This document shows positions 16,084-24,928 of a stretch of DNA of 64,000 nt, piece by piece. The notes under the pieces were generated by a model. That model did no database searches and was not told the origin of the DNA. It saw only the letters and a program-made list of their open reading frames with translations. The translations under genes were made by a program, and so were the position numbers. The stretch comes from [Bacillus] enclensis (lineage in GTDB: Bacteria > Bacillota > Bacilli > Bacillales > Bacillaceae_B). Position 1 is the first letter of the stretch; every line of letters starts with the position of its first letter. The stretch lies in assembly GCF_001456935.1 (NCBI RefSeq), contig NZ_KQ758482.1, positions 248,001-312,000 of the forward strand, read 5' to 3'.

Positions 16084-18030
16084 CTAAGGAAACGGATGCG
16101 GTTTTTGATTGAGCTGTTCGAATGATAACGGCCGGTCGGCATAGCCGAGTTCCGCCGGGACGTTCAGTACCCGTTCGAGTCCTGTCAGACGGGTAAGATG
16201 ATGCCCGAATGTCATCGGCAGCATGCCCGGGATCAGGACTTTCACACAGTGCAGGCCGTTCTTTTCCAGTTCCGGCGCGGTCTGGTCAACGACAATGACA
16301 TCCAGGTCCCGGCTGCCCAATGCGGCAAGGAGATCCTTCAGGTCATCCGTAAGATCACCGTGGACGGACGTCCATTTGAATTCCCCCTCGAAACTCCGCA
16401 ATGGCCGGCTGTCGTTCAGTAAAAATCCCAGCCGTTCTTCCGCCTGCGGCAGCCCATACAGCATGCCGTGATCATCCATCTGCCTCACCAGCGAGTCATC
16501 GTTCAGCATTTTTTCATATTTCCCCTTGTTCTTCTCCAGCTTTTCATCAAGATTCAGCATCATCCCGGCAAGCTCCTGGATCGCGCTCTTGGCCGCCCTG
16601 ACAGGATCCAGATGCGCGCCAGCCGCAAGGATCAGATTCAATCCTGCATCCTTCCTGTTCTTTGCTATCGCAAAGATACTCGGGATCCCATGCTCCATCG
16701 TGGCGTTATACAAATAAAGATCATACCCCGCGACCGCCCGCATCCGCTCAATCATCAACTCCAGTTCCTCATCCCCGGCAGACAGCGGATCAAGACGCGG
16801 CAGATTGAGCTCTGCATACCAGGTCAACAGGAATGAATCCCGTTCGACGACCTCCATGATTCCGTAAAAAATTGCTTCCTCCCGGCTTCCGCCTAATGCA
16901 CAGCCATTGGACGTCTCATAGACAAAACCGGCTGAGCCGCACCCTAGACTGTAATAGCTCAACAGTTCAGGGACGAGGATCGGCCGCTCTTCGATGAGAG
17001 AGTAGCCCCACACCCAGTCAATCGCCCTGTCCGGATCGAACTTCGCAAATGGAAATCCTGGCATGGCATATTGTTCATCGGTGTGCACGCCGACCTTCAA
17101 AGGATCGAGTGCCTGCCCCTTCACATTCCGGTAGCTGTCATGGACGACGGTCCGCTTGCCGCGCGGCTCCAGTCCGCAGTGGCGCTCCAGTCCTTCAAGG
17201 ATGGCGGTCAGCTCGCTGTCCGAGTATACTTGAGTCCGGCCGGCCGTCCCTTCATCCCCGTCGAACATCGGCATATTGACACTCGCATCCGCAAACGGCG
17301 TCACCAGGTCATACATCTTACTGTTAAAAAGTCCCGTCCTATTATCGAGATAATCTTTTACAAGAACGTCTTTCAACCCACCCAGCGGTTTACAGCGAAA
17401 ACTGCCCCTGTTGATTTTCGGGCTGGGCTGAAGGGACACACGGGCGAGTTCCGGTGTATCGTCCGGAATCCGGCTGCAGACCCCGCATAAAGAGTCGGGA
17501 ACGAAGGAGTGCCACGAGCTGTTCAATGATTTCAGTTCGGTCAGACATACCCTGCCTGCCGAATGCGGCCTTTCGCCCTCAATCACCCGGCGCGCTTCTG
17601 CTGCAATGATGTGAGCCATATGCACGAGACCGGTATTTGACGCCCACGGGTCCCTCGTCATTCCGCCGGCTTCAGCCAGTTTCCCCTGCACTTCCCGCAT
17701 CTCATGGCGTTCCTTCCCGCCGAGGAGACGCCGCAGATCGGCACATTGCGAGCATCCCGGTCTGTCTGGACGGACGAGCGGCCCGATGACTCCCTCCCCG
17801 AACGAAATAAATCCCCTCAGCCACGGGACTTGGGCCCCCCTCGTCACTTCTTCTGCCTGCTGATGAACGGCAGGATTCCACATATCATCCAGTGCCAGCA
17901 CCAAATCCGCACGCACAGGAAATCTTTTTTTAAAATTGCTTTGCCTGAACACGGGATACCAGGCGGAAATCTGCGCACAAACCCGGTCCGCAAGCATCCC
18001 GTCCCCGACAATCACCACGAAAGAATTCAT
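16084..18030 (-). CDS. TOMM leader-peptide-binding protein fused to YcaO cyclodehydratase
   Basis: A 648-residue fusion. The first 215 residues resemble the ThiF/ocin-type leader-binding module and contain two CxxC pairs (CSQC near 94, CGVC near 182) that probably bind zinc. Residues about 225-648 form a YcaO domain with the ATP-site glutamates in NGCALGGSREEAIFYGIMEVVERD and the later AAKSAIQEL stretch. The protein ends in KPHPFP, the Pro-rich C-terminus that YcaO enzymes need for catalysis. It would form thiazoline or oxazoline rings on the precursor using ATP. Its start overlaps the end of the preceding gene by 4 bases, showing translational coupling. Confidence 0.9.
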   Translation of the reverse strand: MNSFVVIVGDGMLADRVCAQISAWYPVFRQSNFKKRFPVRADLVLALDDMWNPAVHQQAEEVTRGAQVPWLRGFISFGEGVIGPLVRPDRPGCSQCADLRRLLGGKERHEMREVQGKLAEAGGMTRDPWASNTGLVHMAHIIAAEARRVIEGERPHSAGRVCLTELKSLNSSWHSFVPDSLCGVCSRIPDDTPELARVSLQPSPKINRGSFRCKPLGGLKDVLVKDYLDNRTGLFNSKMYDLVTPFADASVNMPMFDGDEGTAGRTQVYSDSELTAILEGLERHCGLEPRGKRTVVHDSYRNVKGQALDPLKVGVHTDEQYAMPGFPFAKFDPDRAIDWVWGYSLIEERPILVPELLSYYSLGCGSAGFVYETSNGCALGGSREEAIFYGIMEVVERDSFLLTWYAELNLPRLDPLSAGDEELELMIERMRAVAGYDLYLYNATMEHGIPSIFAIAKNRKDAGLNLILAAGAHLDPVRAAKSAIQELAGMMLNLDEKLEKNKGKYEKMLNDDSLVRQMDDHGMLYGLPQAEERLGFLLNDSRPLRSFEGEFKWTSVHGDLTDDLKDLLAALGSRDLDVIVVDQTAPELEKNGLHCVKVLIPGMLPMTFGHHLTRLTGLERVLNVPAELGYADRPLSFEQLNQKPHPFP

Positions 18031-19937
18031 TGGGCTTCCTCCTCTCGCAGCAGCACAGCAAACACGCCTTGGAGCTCTTTTTTAAAAACGGGTTCCATCT
18101 CCAGTTCATACACCGCTGCCCGCATCCCATTCCTCTTCAAGGTTTCAATGGCTTCTTTCAAGGAATCAGGCTGGATCCCATCTTCATCGCTAGAAATCGC
18201 GATTCTCCCTGCACTTCCTTCTGCAAATACAGCAGCAACAGGTTTGGCATCAAAAGCATCGGTACCGTTCTGGGCTTGAAAAATCGCATGCTGCAGCGAT
18301 TTCCTAAGTGCGGAGGTGCGCGTGAAATCTGCATTTCCATACCAGCCGTTTTTCCCGCGTACATAGACGACAGGAAATCCGGCCACGTCCTCACCCACCC
18401 CGATTTCCGGGTCTCCCTGCATCGTGGTCAGTGCCTTTAGATAAAACCTGCACCTTTCATCCTCGACCTCATCCAACTCAAGCCGGGAAATGGCACATGG
18501 TTGAACACTTTCCCTTTTTCTCAGCTCATCCGTCAGACATTTCCGGATCCCGCGTCCCACGCTTTCCGCAAACGTCGTCCCTGTGCAGGCCGCCATGTAT
18601 TCACCTTTACGATAAGGAACAATCGAACGGGCCAGCCTTGAAGCGTATGCCTCTATTCCTTGCAGCCCTGCTTCCCGCCGTGCCTCTTCATGGGTCAAGC
18701 CGCTGCAGACCATCTCATCCAGCAGTTCTGCCGGGCCCCCGGACAATACATCAACCGGCCTGACACGGCACTGCGCAAGCGGCAGCTGCTTTGTATCTCC
18801 TTCCTCCCATACATGGAAAACCCCTGTCTCCTTTGACGTCAGCAGACTGAAGAAATACAGTATTTTTTCAGTATCGCTTCTTTCTGATCCCTGCTCCAGC
18901 CGGGTTTCCAGGTTCCGGACAGCTTCAGCCGCTTTATTCCCGGTCTCCAGCGGATGCGGCAAAAAGGAATGCCAGCTTCCTTCAAGCGTTTCTGTGTCCA
19001 GCAGGAAGATCCGATTTCTCTGGGTCGGTTTCGTCACTCCCGTTATCTCTTTAAACGCTTCAAAGACAATCATGTTCGCGAGCATCGCGGCCGGGATCGC
19101 CGATGGGGCAGGGCACTGTTCTTTTTTTCTAAATGCAGTGGTGTGTATGCGTCTCCATGCAAAGTTCCAGCCAGCCTCTGAATCAGGATGGATGATCGGC
19201 CCGGCGATACCTTTCTGCTGGTGGCAGATTGCCGGGACAAACAGCTTTTTATCCTCCCTGCAAATGGCCTGGAGCCGGTCCAATTCCTCAAGGTTTTCGT
19301 TTTGCGTCACATATAAAATTAAATCGAACGGCTTCAAAGTCTCCCGCCACCCGTCTTCACTGAACGCGACTCCATGCAGCTCCAGCTCCGGATCAGTTTG
19401 ACGGGCATGGTCCACATGCTCGAGAATCCGTCCTCTATTCGTCGGCGCTTCATCTGTGATCAGAACCTGCAGCTTTGCCGTCCCGGATTCGATCAGAGAA
19501 GAAACGAGTGAGGTCAAAAAAGGACCGGAACCCACTGCCAGCACATTGGAATGGCGGTAGGTCTCAAATCTTGATGCACCCGAATCTGCCAAACTATCTA
19601 CAAACTCGATCTGTGATGCGAACTTTTCCACGGCATGCCGGGGCAGCCCGTGCGGCAGATCCCTGCTCACATCGCGGACAAATCCATTGGAGTGCAGGAC
19701 CTCCGCAATTTCCATGACCCTGTTTTTATAAGCATCCGGCAGTCCGTTCGTCATATACTCAAGCGAGTATTCCCCATTGAACATCGGCAGCAGCTTCTCT
19801 ACCCACTGATCGATCCCGCTGCCTTCCATCCGGAAAGAGCACTGGTTATTCCTGAAATAAACACCCCTGTCTGGTTCAGGGAGGTAAAACGTATCTCTCT
19901 TCACTTTCAAGCGCATAGAAGGGTCCAACTTTTCCAT
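18027..19937 (-). CDS. Putative thiazole-containing bacteriocin maturation protein (ThiF-like)
   Basis: A 636-residue protein from ATG 19937, where GGAAGGAGG lies 8 bases upstream; the longer frame to 19985 lacks a site. It resembles the maturation protein of heterocycloanthracin-type clusters, a divergent E1/ThiF-like protein. The N-terminal third could be a winged-helix leader-recognition region, followed by a Rossmann-like core (NVLAVGSGPFLTSLVSSLIESG near residue 130). It probably works with the YcaO protein as the cyclodehydratase complex. Its gene is the first of the three-gene maturation operon and lies about 240 bases downstream of the precursor, with a terminator in between. Confidence 0.87.
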   Translation of the reverse strand: MEKLDPSMRLKVKRDTFYLPEPDRGVYFRNNQCSFRMEGSGIDQWVEKLLPMFNGEYSLEYMTNGLPDAYKNRVMEIAEVLHSNGFVRDVSRDLPHGLPRHAVEKFASQIEFVDSLADSGASRFETYRHSNVLAVGSGPFLTSLVSSLIESGTAKLQVLITDEAPTNRGRILEHVDHARQTDPELELHGVAFSEDGWRETLKPFDLILYVTQNENLEELDRLQAICREDKKLFVPAICHQQKGIAGPIIHPDSEAGWNFAWRRIHTTAFRKKEQCPAPSAIPAAMLANMIVFEAFKEITGVTKPTQRNRIFLLDTETLEGSWHSFLPHPLETGNKAAEAVRNLETRLEQGSERSDTEKILYFFSLLTSKETGVFHVWEEGDTKQLPLAQCRVRPVDVLSGGPAELLDEMVCSGLTHEEARREAGLQGIEAYASRLARSIVPYRKGEYMAACTGTTFAESVGRGIRKCLTDELRKRESVQPCAISRLELDEVEDERCRFYLKALTTMQGDPEIGVGEDVAGFPVVYVRGKNGWYGNADFTRTSALRKSLQHAIFQAQNGTDAFDAKPVAAVFAEGSAGRIAISSDEDGIQPDSLKEAIETLKRNGMRAAVYELEMEPVFKKELQGVFAVLLREEEAQ

Positions 19938-20097
19938 AACGCTCCTCCTTCCCCCGCTGCTTTCAATTGTTGTAGTGACCGTCATTACTATCGTATGAAA
20001 CTCAATTTGTCCCTTATGTAAAGAAAATCAGAAGCGGCTGGTTCAGTTTCTGGGAACGCTTTAGGGGGCCGGATTTCATGCGGGGATCGTGCTCTCA

Positions 20098-20139
20098 TAA
20101 AAAAGAAAGACCCCTGCGCTGATTCATGCAGGGATCCTT
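20098..20139 (-). terminator. Terminator after the precursor gene
   Basis: On the minus strand CCCTGC (20133-20128) pairs with GCAGGG (20117-20112) and is followed by a T-rich tract (TCTTTCTTTTTT). Precursor message would mostly stop here, giving more precursor than maturation enzymes. Confidence 0.75.
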
Positions 20140-20173
20140 TTGAACACTATATTCTACATGCTGATTAACGTCC

Positions 20174-20428
20174 TCAGCGACCGCATCTGCCGCAGCCACC
20201 GCAACGGCCACACCCTCCGCAGCGTCCGCATCCGCCGCAGCGGAAGCATCCTCCGCAGCCAAAACAACTGAAGAAGCAAGAGAAGCCAAACCCGAAACAG
20301 CCCCCAAATCCAAGGAAAAGCCTTTCGTCATTTGGATCATACATATGCTGATCCCAGGAAACAGGCTGTGTTACCTGGAAATCCCCTACATTTAGACCTT
20401 GAAGTTCATGGTGAAAATTATTCATCAT
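20174..20428 (-). CDS. Heterocycloanthracin/sonorensin-family bacteriocin precursor
   Basis: An 84-residue peptide from ATG 20428, the codon 8 bases after GGGAGGT; ATG 20425 is also possible, and an upstream ATG at 20434 sits too near the site. The leader (residues about 1-37) has the family pattern NNFHHELQGL...WDQ. The core holds 12 cysteines, of which the last nine fall every third residue (CGGCFRCGGCGRC...), and it begins with a Phe/Gly/Ser-rich stretch (FGGCFGFGFSCFFSC). The neighbouring YcaO and SagB-type enzymes would turn cysteines (and perhaps serine) into azoles. No exporter or immunity gene is adjacent. Confidence 0.93.
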   Translation of the reverse strand: MMNNFHHELQGLNVGDFQVTQPVSWDQHMYDPNDERLFLGFGGCFGFGFSCFFSCFGCGGCFRCGGCGRCGGCGRCGGCGRCGR

Positions 20429-20618
20429 CTTCATTACCTCCCAAATAAAATAGCCAGTGGCCCTCATCCAAGAAACATCTTTTAAGAAAAAGTTCTGTCA
20501 TTAGGTGTATTCACTAGTCATATGAACACTCCCAAACAATTTATGTGATTTAGGGAGGTGTTGTTACTGATGTAAAAGCCTAATTTGGAAATTGGAGGGA
20601 GATGAAGGGCAATAAAAA

Positions 20619-20650
20619 GAAGCATGGACCGGATTCGCGCATGCTTCGAA
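20619..20650 (-). terminator. Hairpin with T tract upstream of the precursor gene
   Basis: GAAGCATG pairs with CATGCTTC, with TTTTTATT on the minus strand. It may insulate the precursor gene from the upstream DinB gene. Confidence 0.5.
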
Positions 20651-20679
20651 ATGGGATGGGTACTGCGGTTGGTGGTAAT

Positions 20680-20708
20680 GGGGGTTGGGGTTGGGGTTGG
20701 GGTTGGGG
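20680..20708 (+). repeat. (TTGGGG)n G-quadruplex-type repeat
   Basis: Five G runs of at least four bases separated by TT give a telomere-like sequence. It sits about 250 bases upstream of the bacteriocin precursor on the opposite strand. The rest of the 20.43-20.86 kb gap shows only the hairpin at 20619 and a short CCCGATAATACCC like the right end of family A. Confidence 0.9.
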
Positions 20709-20864
20709 CTGGAGGCTGAAGTCTCGTATACCCGATAATACCCTGCTGATCACTTGAACCCTTCACGACTAGGAAGGTAAAGAAAGATTCCCGCCTCTAA
20801 AACATTAATAAACACCGGAATATATAGGATCCTCTCCCTTATTGGCTGCCAGAGAAAGCACAAA

Positions 20865-21401
20865 TCATCCCCGCTCTTCCGGCCAGGACCCTTGTTGTTT
20901 ACGGATCAGCACAATTTGCCCGATATGGTAGGCGTTGTGCAACATTTGCCGGGCAAGCCTGCCAATCCGTTCCTCATCGAGCTGACTATCACTCCCCCGT
21001 GCCAATGTTTTTCGTAATTCCCCACAAATCTGGCGTGTTTCTTCGAGGACAGCGTCCCATTTCTCAGTATTCTCAGCTTCCCCGCTGCCTCCAAAAGTGT
21101 CCTCTGCCAAAACCGACTCCCATTCAAGACCTGCCGGTTCTCCGATGTCTCCAAAAGCAGCCTTGCCGCTGGATTCCTTTTTCCGTAATATTGGATCATT
21201 GAGTTGTTTAATGAGGACCGCATTGTAATAATTGAGGTGGTTCACAATTTGCCAGATCGTATTTCCTCCCCCGGGAGGCTGCCAGCTTGCATGAGTAGAA
21301 TCCAAATCCTTAAGCGCAGATTCCAAAGGTAAAAACCAGGCCTCCTTGTTCCAGCAAAAATCAAATTCCATGCGAAAGATATCCATCAGTTCGAAGTTCA
21401 T
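20865..21401 (-). CDS. DinB/YfiT-like family protein
   Basis: A 178-residue four-helix-bundle protein of the DinB superfamily. The metal-ligand histidines are visible in QIVNHLNYYN near residue 50 and in QMLHNAYHIGQIVLIRK near residue 155, the spacing expected for a DinB metal site. Such proteins are often thiol transferases or bacillithiol S-transferases in Bacillus, though many have no known substrate. GGGGGAGC lies before the ATG. It is a single gene, with a gap on both sides. Confidence 0.85.
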   Translation of the reverse strand: MNFELMDIFRMEFDFCWNKEAWFLPLESALKDLDSTHASWQPPGGGNTIWQIVNHLNYYNAVLIKQLNDPILRKKESSGKAAFGDIGEPAGLEWESVLAEDTFGGSGEAENTEKWDAVLEETRQICGELRKTLARGSDSQLDEERIGRLARQMLHNAYHIGQIVLIRKQQGSWPEERG

Positions 21402-21500
21402 TTGCCAGCTCCCCCTTATTTAAAATTCACAATCAAAAAGACTTGGACAGGCCTCATAGCTAACCCGAAGCCTTGGGCCAGTGTACCCGTCCCCCCGGCT

Positions 21501-22535
21501 TTATCGTTTTTTCATAGAGTGATAGACCTCACCAATCAACCCTTTCATCTGGTGTAGACCTGTATCTGTATTGGTCATGATGATGAGGCCTTTTCCCAGA
21601 TGAGGGTATGCAGCCACCATGGATTGGCAGCCGATTCCCCATCCCAGGGAAGAAATCTCAAGCTCTTCTTCTGCCCCATCCAAAAACACTCCCAGTCCGG
21701 CCCATTCCTTACAACCTTGAGAACGGATCATTTCGTCAGCTTTCACATCAGTTAGGCCGATCTTGCTTTGCCCCTTTAATGAACCGGTTAACTCAATGAC
21801 CAATCTGGCTAAATCCTCAGGGGTTGTCCATAGTCCTGAAGCTGCCGGGTAGGGGTAGATGGAGTACCCGCCATCAATCAATTGACCATCCTTGTTGTGC
21901 CCGAAGGAAAAGTTTGTCATGCTCTCTTTAAAAATATCCGTCGGGAATGAGCTATGTTTCATCTTTAACGGGTTGAAAATCAGCTCGCTTGCTAATGTTG
22001 CAAAAGGCTTGCCCGTTACATCTTCGATAACCTGCTGTATGATGCAATAACCTGCATCTGAATAGTGAAATTCACTCCCCGGCTCGACGTTCACTTCTAT
22101 CGGAGTTTTACAATAGGAGGTCTTCCCTTCCAATACCTCCACCATGGAAGGGACTGAATCTGTCAGCTTACGTTCTGGAAAACTGCCATCCGGATCCATG
22201 ATCCCTGATTGATGGGAGAGTAATCGGCGCAGCGTCACTTTGGCAGAAAACCTGTGATGGGGTACCTTCCATGTCAAAAGCTGGTCATTGACATCCGCGT
22301 CCAAATCAAGAACCCCCTGATCAGCCAGGATCATAACAAGCATCCCTGTTACGAACTTACTTATCGAACAGGCATTAAACATAGTGTCAGTGTCCACAAA
22401 TTTTTGGGTTCCCGTTTCACGTACACCATGAGATTCATTTGCACTCATCTGCCCGTCTTTAATGGTTGCCAAGCTTAATCCGCTGATGTGATAATGTTGC
22501 ATTCGTTCTTCTATATTAATCTTGCTTAGTTTCAT
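21501..22535 (-). CDS. Serine hydrolase, class C beta-lactamase-like
   Basis: A 344-residue protein of the beta-lactamase/penicillin-binding fold. The catalytic SxxK is SISK at residues 57-60, and the second motif is YSD (in the YSDAGY stretch). There is no signal peptide, so it is probably cytosolic. Members include esterases, D-aminopeptidases and resistance-like proteins, and the substrate cannot be inferred here. Starts at ATG 22535 with AGGGGTG upstream. Confidence 0.85.
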   Translation of the reverse strand: MKLSKINIEERMQHYHISGLSLATIKDGQMSANESHGVRETGTQKFVDTDTMFNACSISKFVTGMLVMILADQGVLDLDADVNDQLLTWKVPHHRFSAKVTLRRLLSHQSGIMDPDGSFPERKLTDSVPSMVEVLEGKTSYCKTPIEVNVEPGSEFHYSDAGYCIIQQVIEDVTGKPFATLASELIFNPLKMKHSSFPTDIFKESMTNFSFGHNKDGQLIDGGYSIYPYPAASGLWTTPEDLARLVIELTGSLKGQSKIGLTDVKADEMIRSQGCKEWAGLGVFLDGAEEELEISSLGWGIGCQSMVAAYPHLGKGLIIMTNTDTGLHQMKGLIGEVYHSMKKR

Positions 22536-22646
22536 ACAGCACCCCTATATTTCACGAATTTCAGTACCTCGTTTTAAGGAAAGCCGTTAGAAGAAAATAC
22601 CGTGGCGGCCCCTTTGGCAAGCACAATTCCGCTCTGTTCTACTATT

Positions 22647-23483
22647 CTACAGATTCCATTCCTTTTTGGGGTTATGAACGTCCAGCCATTTATCAGCTTC
22701 ATTGATCATCCAGCTTCCCATCCCCTCCAGGAATGCCAGTATCTCATCCCGGCTTTCCACCGGATTGACCGCATAATGAAGAGCTTGTTTCATCTCAGTT
22801 TCTTTCCCTGGATAATGCTTCGCGAACAGTGTATAAGCCGGGTACAAATCCCTTGTATACTTGGATTCTTTATCAATGACAAGGGCAAGGCCCGCCCGCA
22901 CGATGATTTTCATGATCCATCTGCAGCAATCGACAATATCCTCCTCATCGTCATTACCGACGAGGTCCTCTTTCGCCTGGTCGATTTGTCTCTTCAGATT
23001 CACAAGATGTGCATTTCCAAGTGTGATATCGGCTTTAAATTCAGGCAGGTGTACACGTACATCTTCGCCATACACACATACACTGTGAGTCTTGATCATG
23101 AACGGTATGATAGAGAAGTGATTCGTGTTTAAAACCTCCTCAACGGAATAGAAACTAAATTCCACCCCATCTACACATCTATACTCCTCGTTTAAATAGT
23201 GTTCAGACTTCTCCACCCATCCAAGGTCCAAGTCATGAATGTTCCTTTTCGTAAGAGTGATCGTATCCAGATCTGAAACACCTTCTATCCCCAACCCGCG
23301 TGGGATAGAGCCCCTTATGTATATGCTGTGCAAGTCTTCTTTTAAATGAGTCTTGTAATGTTGGATCGTCTCTTCTATTACCTTCATAAACCCTGGATTG
23401 ATGTTCTGCAGGCTGGCATCATTTAAGATGTTTCCGTTATGATCCGTCGGGCAAAAACGCCCTATTTCTTTAATGGTTGTCAA
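22647..23483 (-). CDS. Nucleotidyltransferase-domain protein
   Basis: A 278-residue protein of the DNA polymerase beta/nucleotidyltransferase superfamily. The N-terminal domain has the signature GSIPRGLG followed by SDLD near residues 58-75, giving the two aspartates that bind Mg-ATP. The C-terminal part is helical (a DUF4111-like or KNTase-C-like region). Antibiotic adenylyltransferases share this layout, but nothing shows that this one inactivates a drug. The start is a TTG at 23483 with GGAGAGG upstream. Confidence 0.75.
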   Translation of the reverse strand: MTTIKEIGRFCPTDHNGNILNDASLQNINPGFMKVIEETIQHYKTHLKEDLHSIYIRGSIPRGLGIEGVSDLDTITLTKRNIHDLDLGWVEKSEHYLNEEYRCVDGVEFSFYSVEEVLNTNHFSIIPFMIKTHSVCVYGEDVRVHLPEFKADITLGNAHLVNLKRQIDQAKEDLVGNDDEEDIVDCCRWIMKIIVRAGLALVIDKESKYTRDLYPAYTLFAKHYPGKETEMKQALHYAVNPVESRDEILAFLEGMGSWMINEADKWLDVHNPKKEWNL

Positions 23484-23522
23484 AGTACCTCTCCACCTTG
23501 CTTATTCTAAAAATCTTTCTAG

Positions 23523-24284
23523 TTAGAGTAGAGACCTACTCTTCATTTCCCATTTCAACACGTCCCCAAGAAAATCCACCCTCGGCCGTTCATCCTGTTC
23601 AAAGAATCGGGAAATTGACTCAGGTTCTGCCGGCAAGAGTTGAATCGACGAAAACTCCGGCGTCTCCTTTCTATCTCGCAAACTAGTTTCAAATTGTTCG
23701 TAATGAGCCAGAAATTCAGCTGAATCAATGTTCATTTTAATCAGATAGATAAGCGCAATATTACCCCAGTGTACGACATACCGGGGTTCGATATTCAATA
23801 CCAGGTTTTGGTCATTCAGATCGAGCCCGACTTCTTCACTTGTTTCACGAAAGAGGCAGCCCATGATGTCGACTGTATTTTCTTTTACATCGCTGCCGTC
23901 TATCCCGCCTGCAATGAACTGTACACGTCCGGGATTGGCAGTGCGGCTGTTCATCTGGCCCAGAACAAAATGGTTGTCCCTTGTTAAGATGAGCGCGTTC
24001 GCTACAATCACACGACACTTGAATTCATCAGGCAAATCGAAATGTTTACCGTAAATAAAATGGGCAAAATCAGTCCTTTGCAAGGTCACGCGTAATTCCT
24101 TCTCCGTTTCTGTCATTTCTTTTATGGAAAATACGTCTCCTCTTTGAAATGGCCTGCATTTTTCCAGAAGGGAATTCCAATATGTGTTGATGGATTCTTT
24201 CAGAGAGTCCGGCAAAATCATGCCATCTTCTGAGACCGTGATGGCCACGTCGGCCGGTATCTTATTGAGTGTCACCTTGTTCAT
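23523..24284 (-). CDS. Nudix-domain hydrolase, 253 aa
   Basis: A 253-residue protein from ATG 24284 with GGGGGATC upstream. A central Nudix box (GGIDGSDVKEN...FRETSEEVG, about residues 135-165) is embedded in a longer fold, with a 100-residue N-terminal region that does not look like ordinary MutT proteins. The substrate is unknown. It overlaps the end of the frameshifted GrpB-family gene by 23 bases, so the two probably belong to one operon. Confidence 0.75.
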   Translation of the reverse strand: MNKVTLNKIPADVAITVSEDGMILPDSLKESINTYWNSLLEKCRPFQRGDVFSIKEMTETEKELRVTLQRTDFAHFIYGKHFDLPDEFKCRVIVANALILTRDNHFVLGQMNSRTANPGRVQFIAGGIDGSDVKENTVDIMGCLFRETSEEVGLDLNDQNLVLNIEPRYVVHWGNIALIYLIKMNIDSAEFLAHYEQFETSLRDRKETPEFSSIQLLPAEPESISRFFEQDERPRVDFLGDVLKWEMKSRSLL

Positions 24285-24844
24285 TGTGATCCCCCTTGAA
24301 GGTAGAGCTTTCACTCAACACCTTATCTATAAATTCCTTCTTCGCTTCTGTATATCCTTCTCGATCATCTTGAAATTCCTGCGCCAGCTTGTATTTGATA
24401 GTCGCGTATTCTTCTACAAGGTGTCGATTCTCTCTTAGTTTATCCCGAAAGATAAGATGCTTCTCCCACCGCTCTTCCCCTTCCAGCATGAGTTGAAGGT
24501 GGGCCGTCCGTTTGTCATTCTCCACCTTGACGAAAAATCTTCTCCAAGGCTGTTTATCCAATTCAGGGGGCGTAATGCCACTGGTGCAGGCGTTCTGCTA
24601 TTTGGTCCACCTCTTCAAATGATGAAAAGGAAGCCATTAAGTCGATGATGGGTTTTGCGGGAAGATGAGGGATGGCTGTACTGCCGATATGCTCCACCTG
24701 CTTCACACCGAATCGTGATAGTAGATGGAACAGCTCTTCTTTTTCTTGATTTCCTTTGTCCATCCACTGAGGATCAGGGTTTTTAAGCTCTATTTTTTCG
24801 TATGCCCATACTGGAATGTCCTGTTGGTCGTCACTTTTGGCCAT
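24262..24844 (-). pseudogene. GrpB family protein, frameshifted
   Basis: Two open segments, 24844-24563 and 24561-24262, join to a 193-residue GrpB/DUF-type nucleotidyltransferase relative. The first ends in HQWHYAP and TGA; the second continues in the +1 frame with PELDKQPW, as expected for the family. The shift lies in a run of five C (GCCCCCTGA near 24568). Removing one C restores the frame. It may be a true mutation, a sequencing error or a programmed +1 frameshift, since CCC-TGA is a plausible slip site. The N-terminal half has the conserved QVEHIGSTAIPHLPAKPIID motif. AAAGGAGG precedes ATG 24844. Confidence 0.85.
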
Positions 24845-24928
24845 TGTAATTTCCTCCTTTGATTAATCTTGCTTAGTTGGAAGACCGAATCTTAAAATTG
24901 CCCCCGCCCCTGAACAACAAGTGCCTGC

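Noticed and set aside
20095-20340. 81-aa Ala/Asp-rich ORF overlapping the precursor
   Set aside because: It is the shadow of the cysteine-rich precursor in another frame; the Gly-Cys codon repeat makes the alanine-valine pattern.
20518-20766. 82-aa ORF with a Pro-Thr repeat
   Set aside because: The repeat comes from the CCAACC complement of the G-run; there is no ribosome binding site and the frame passes through a hairpin.
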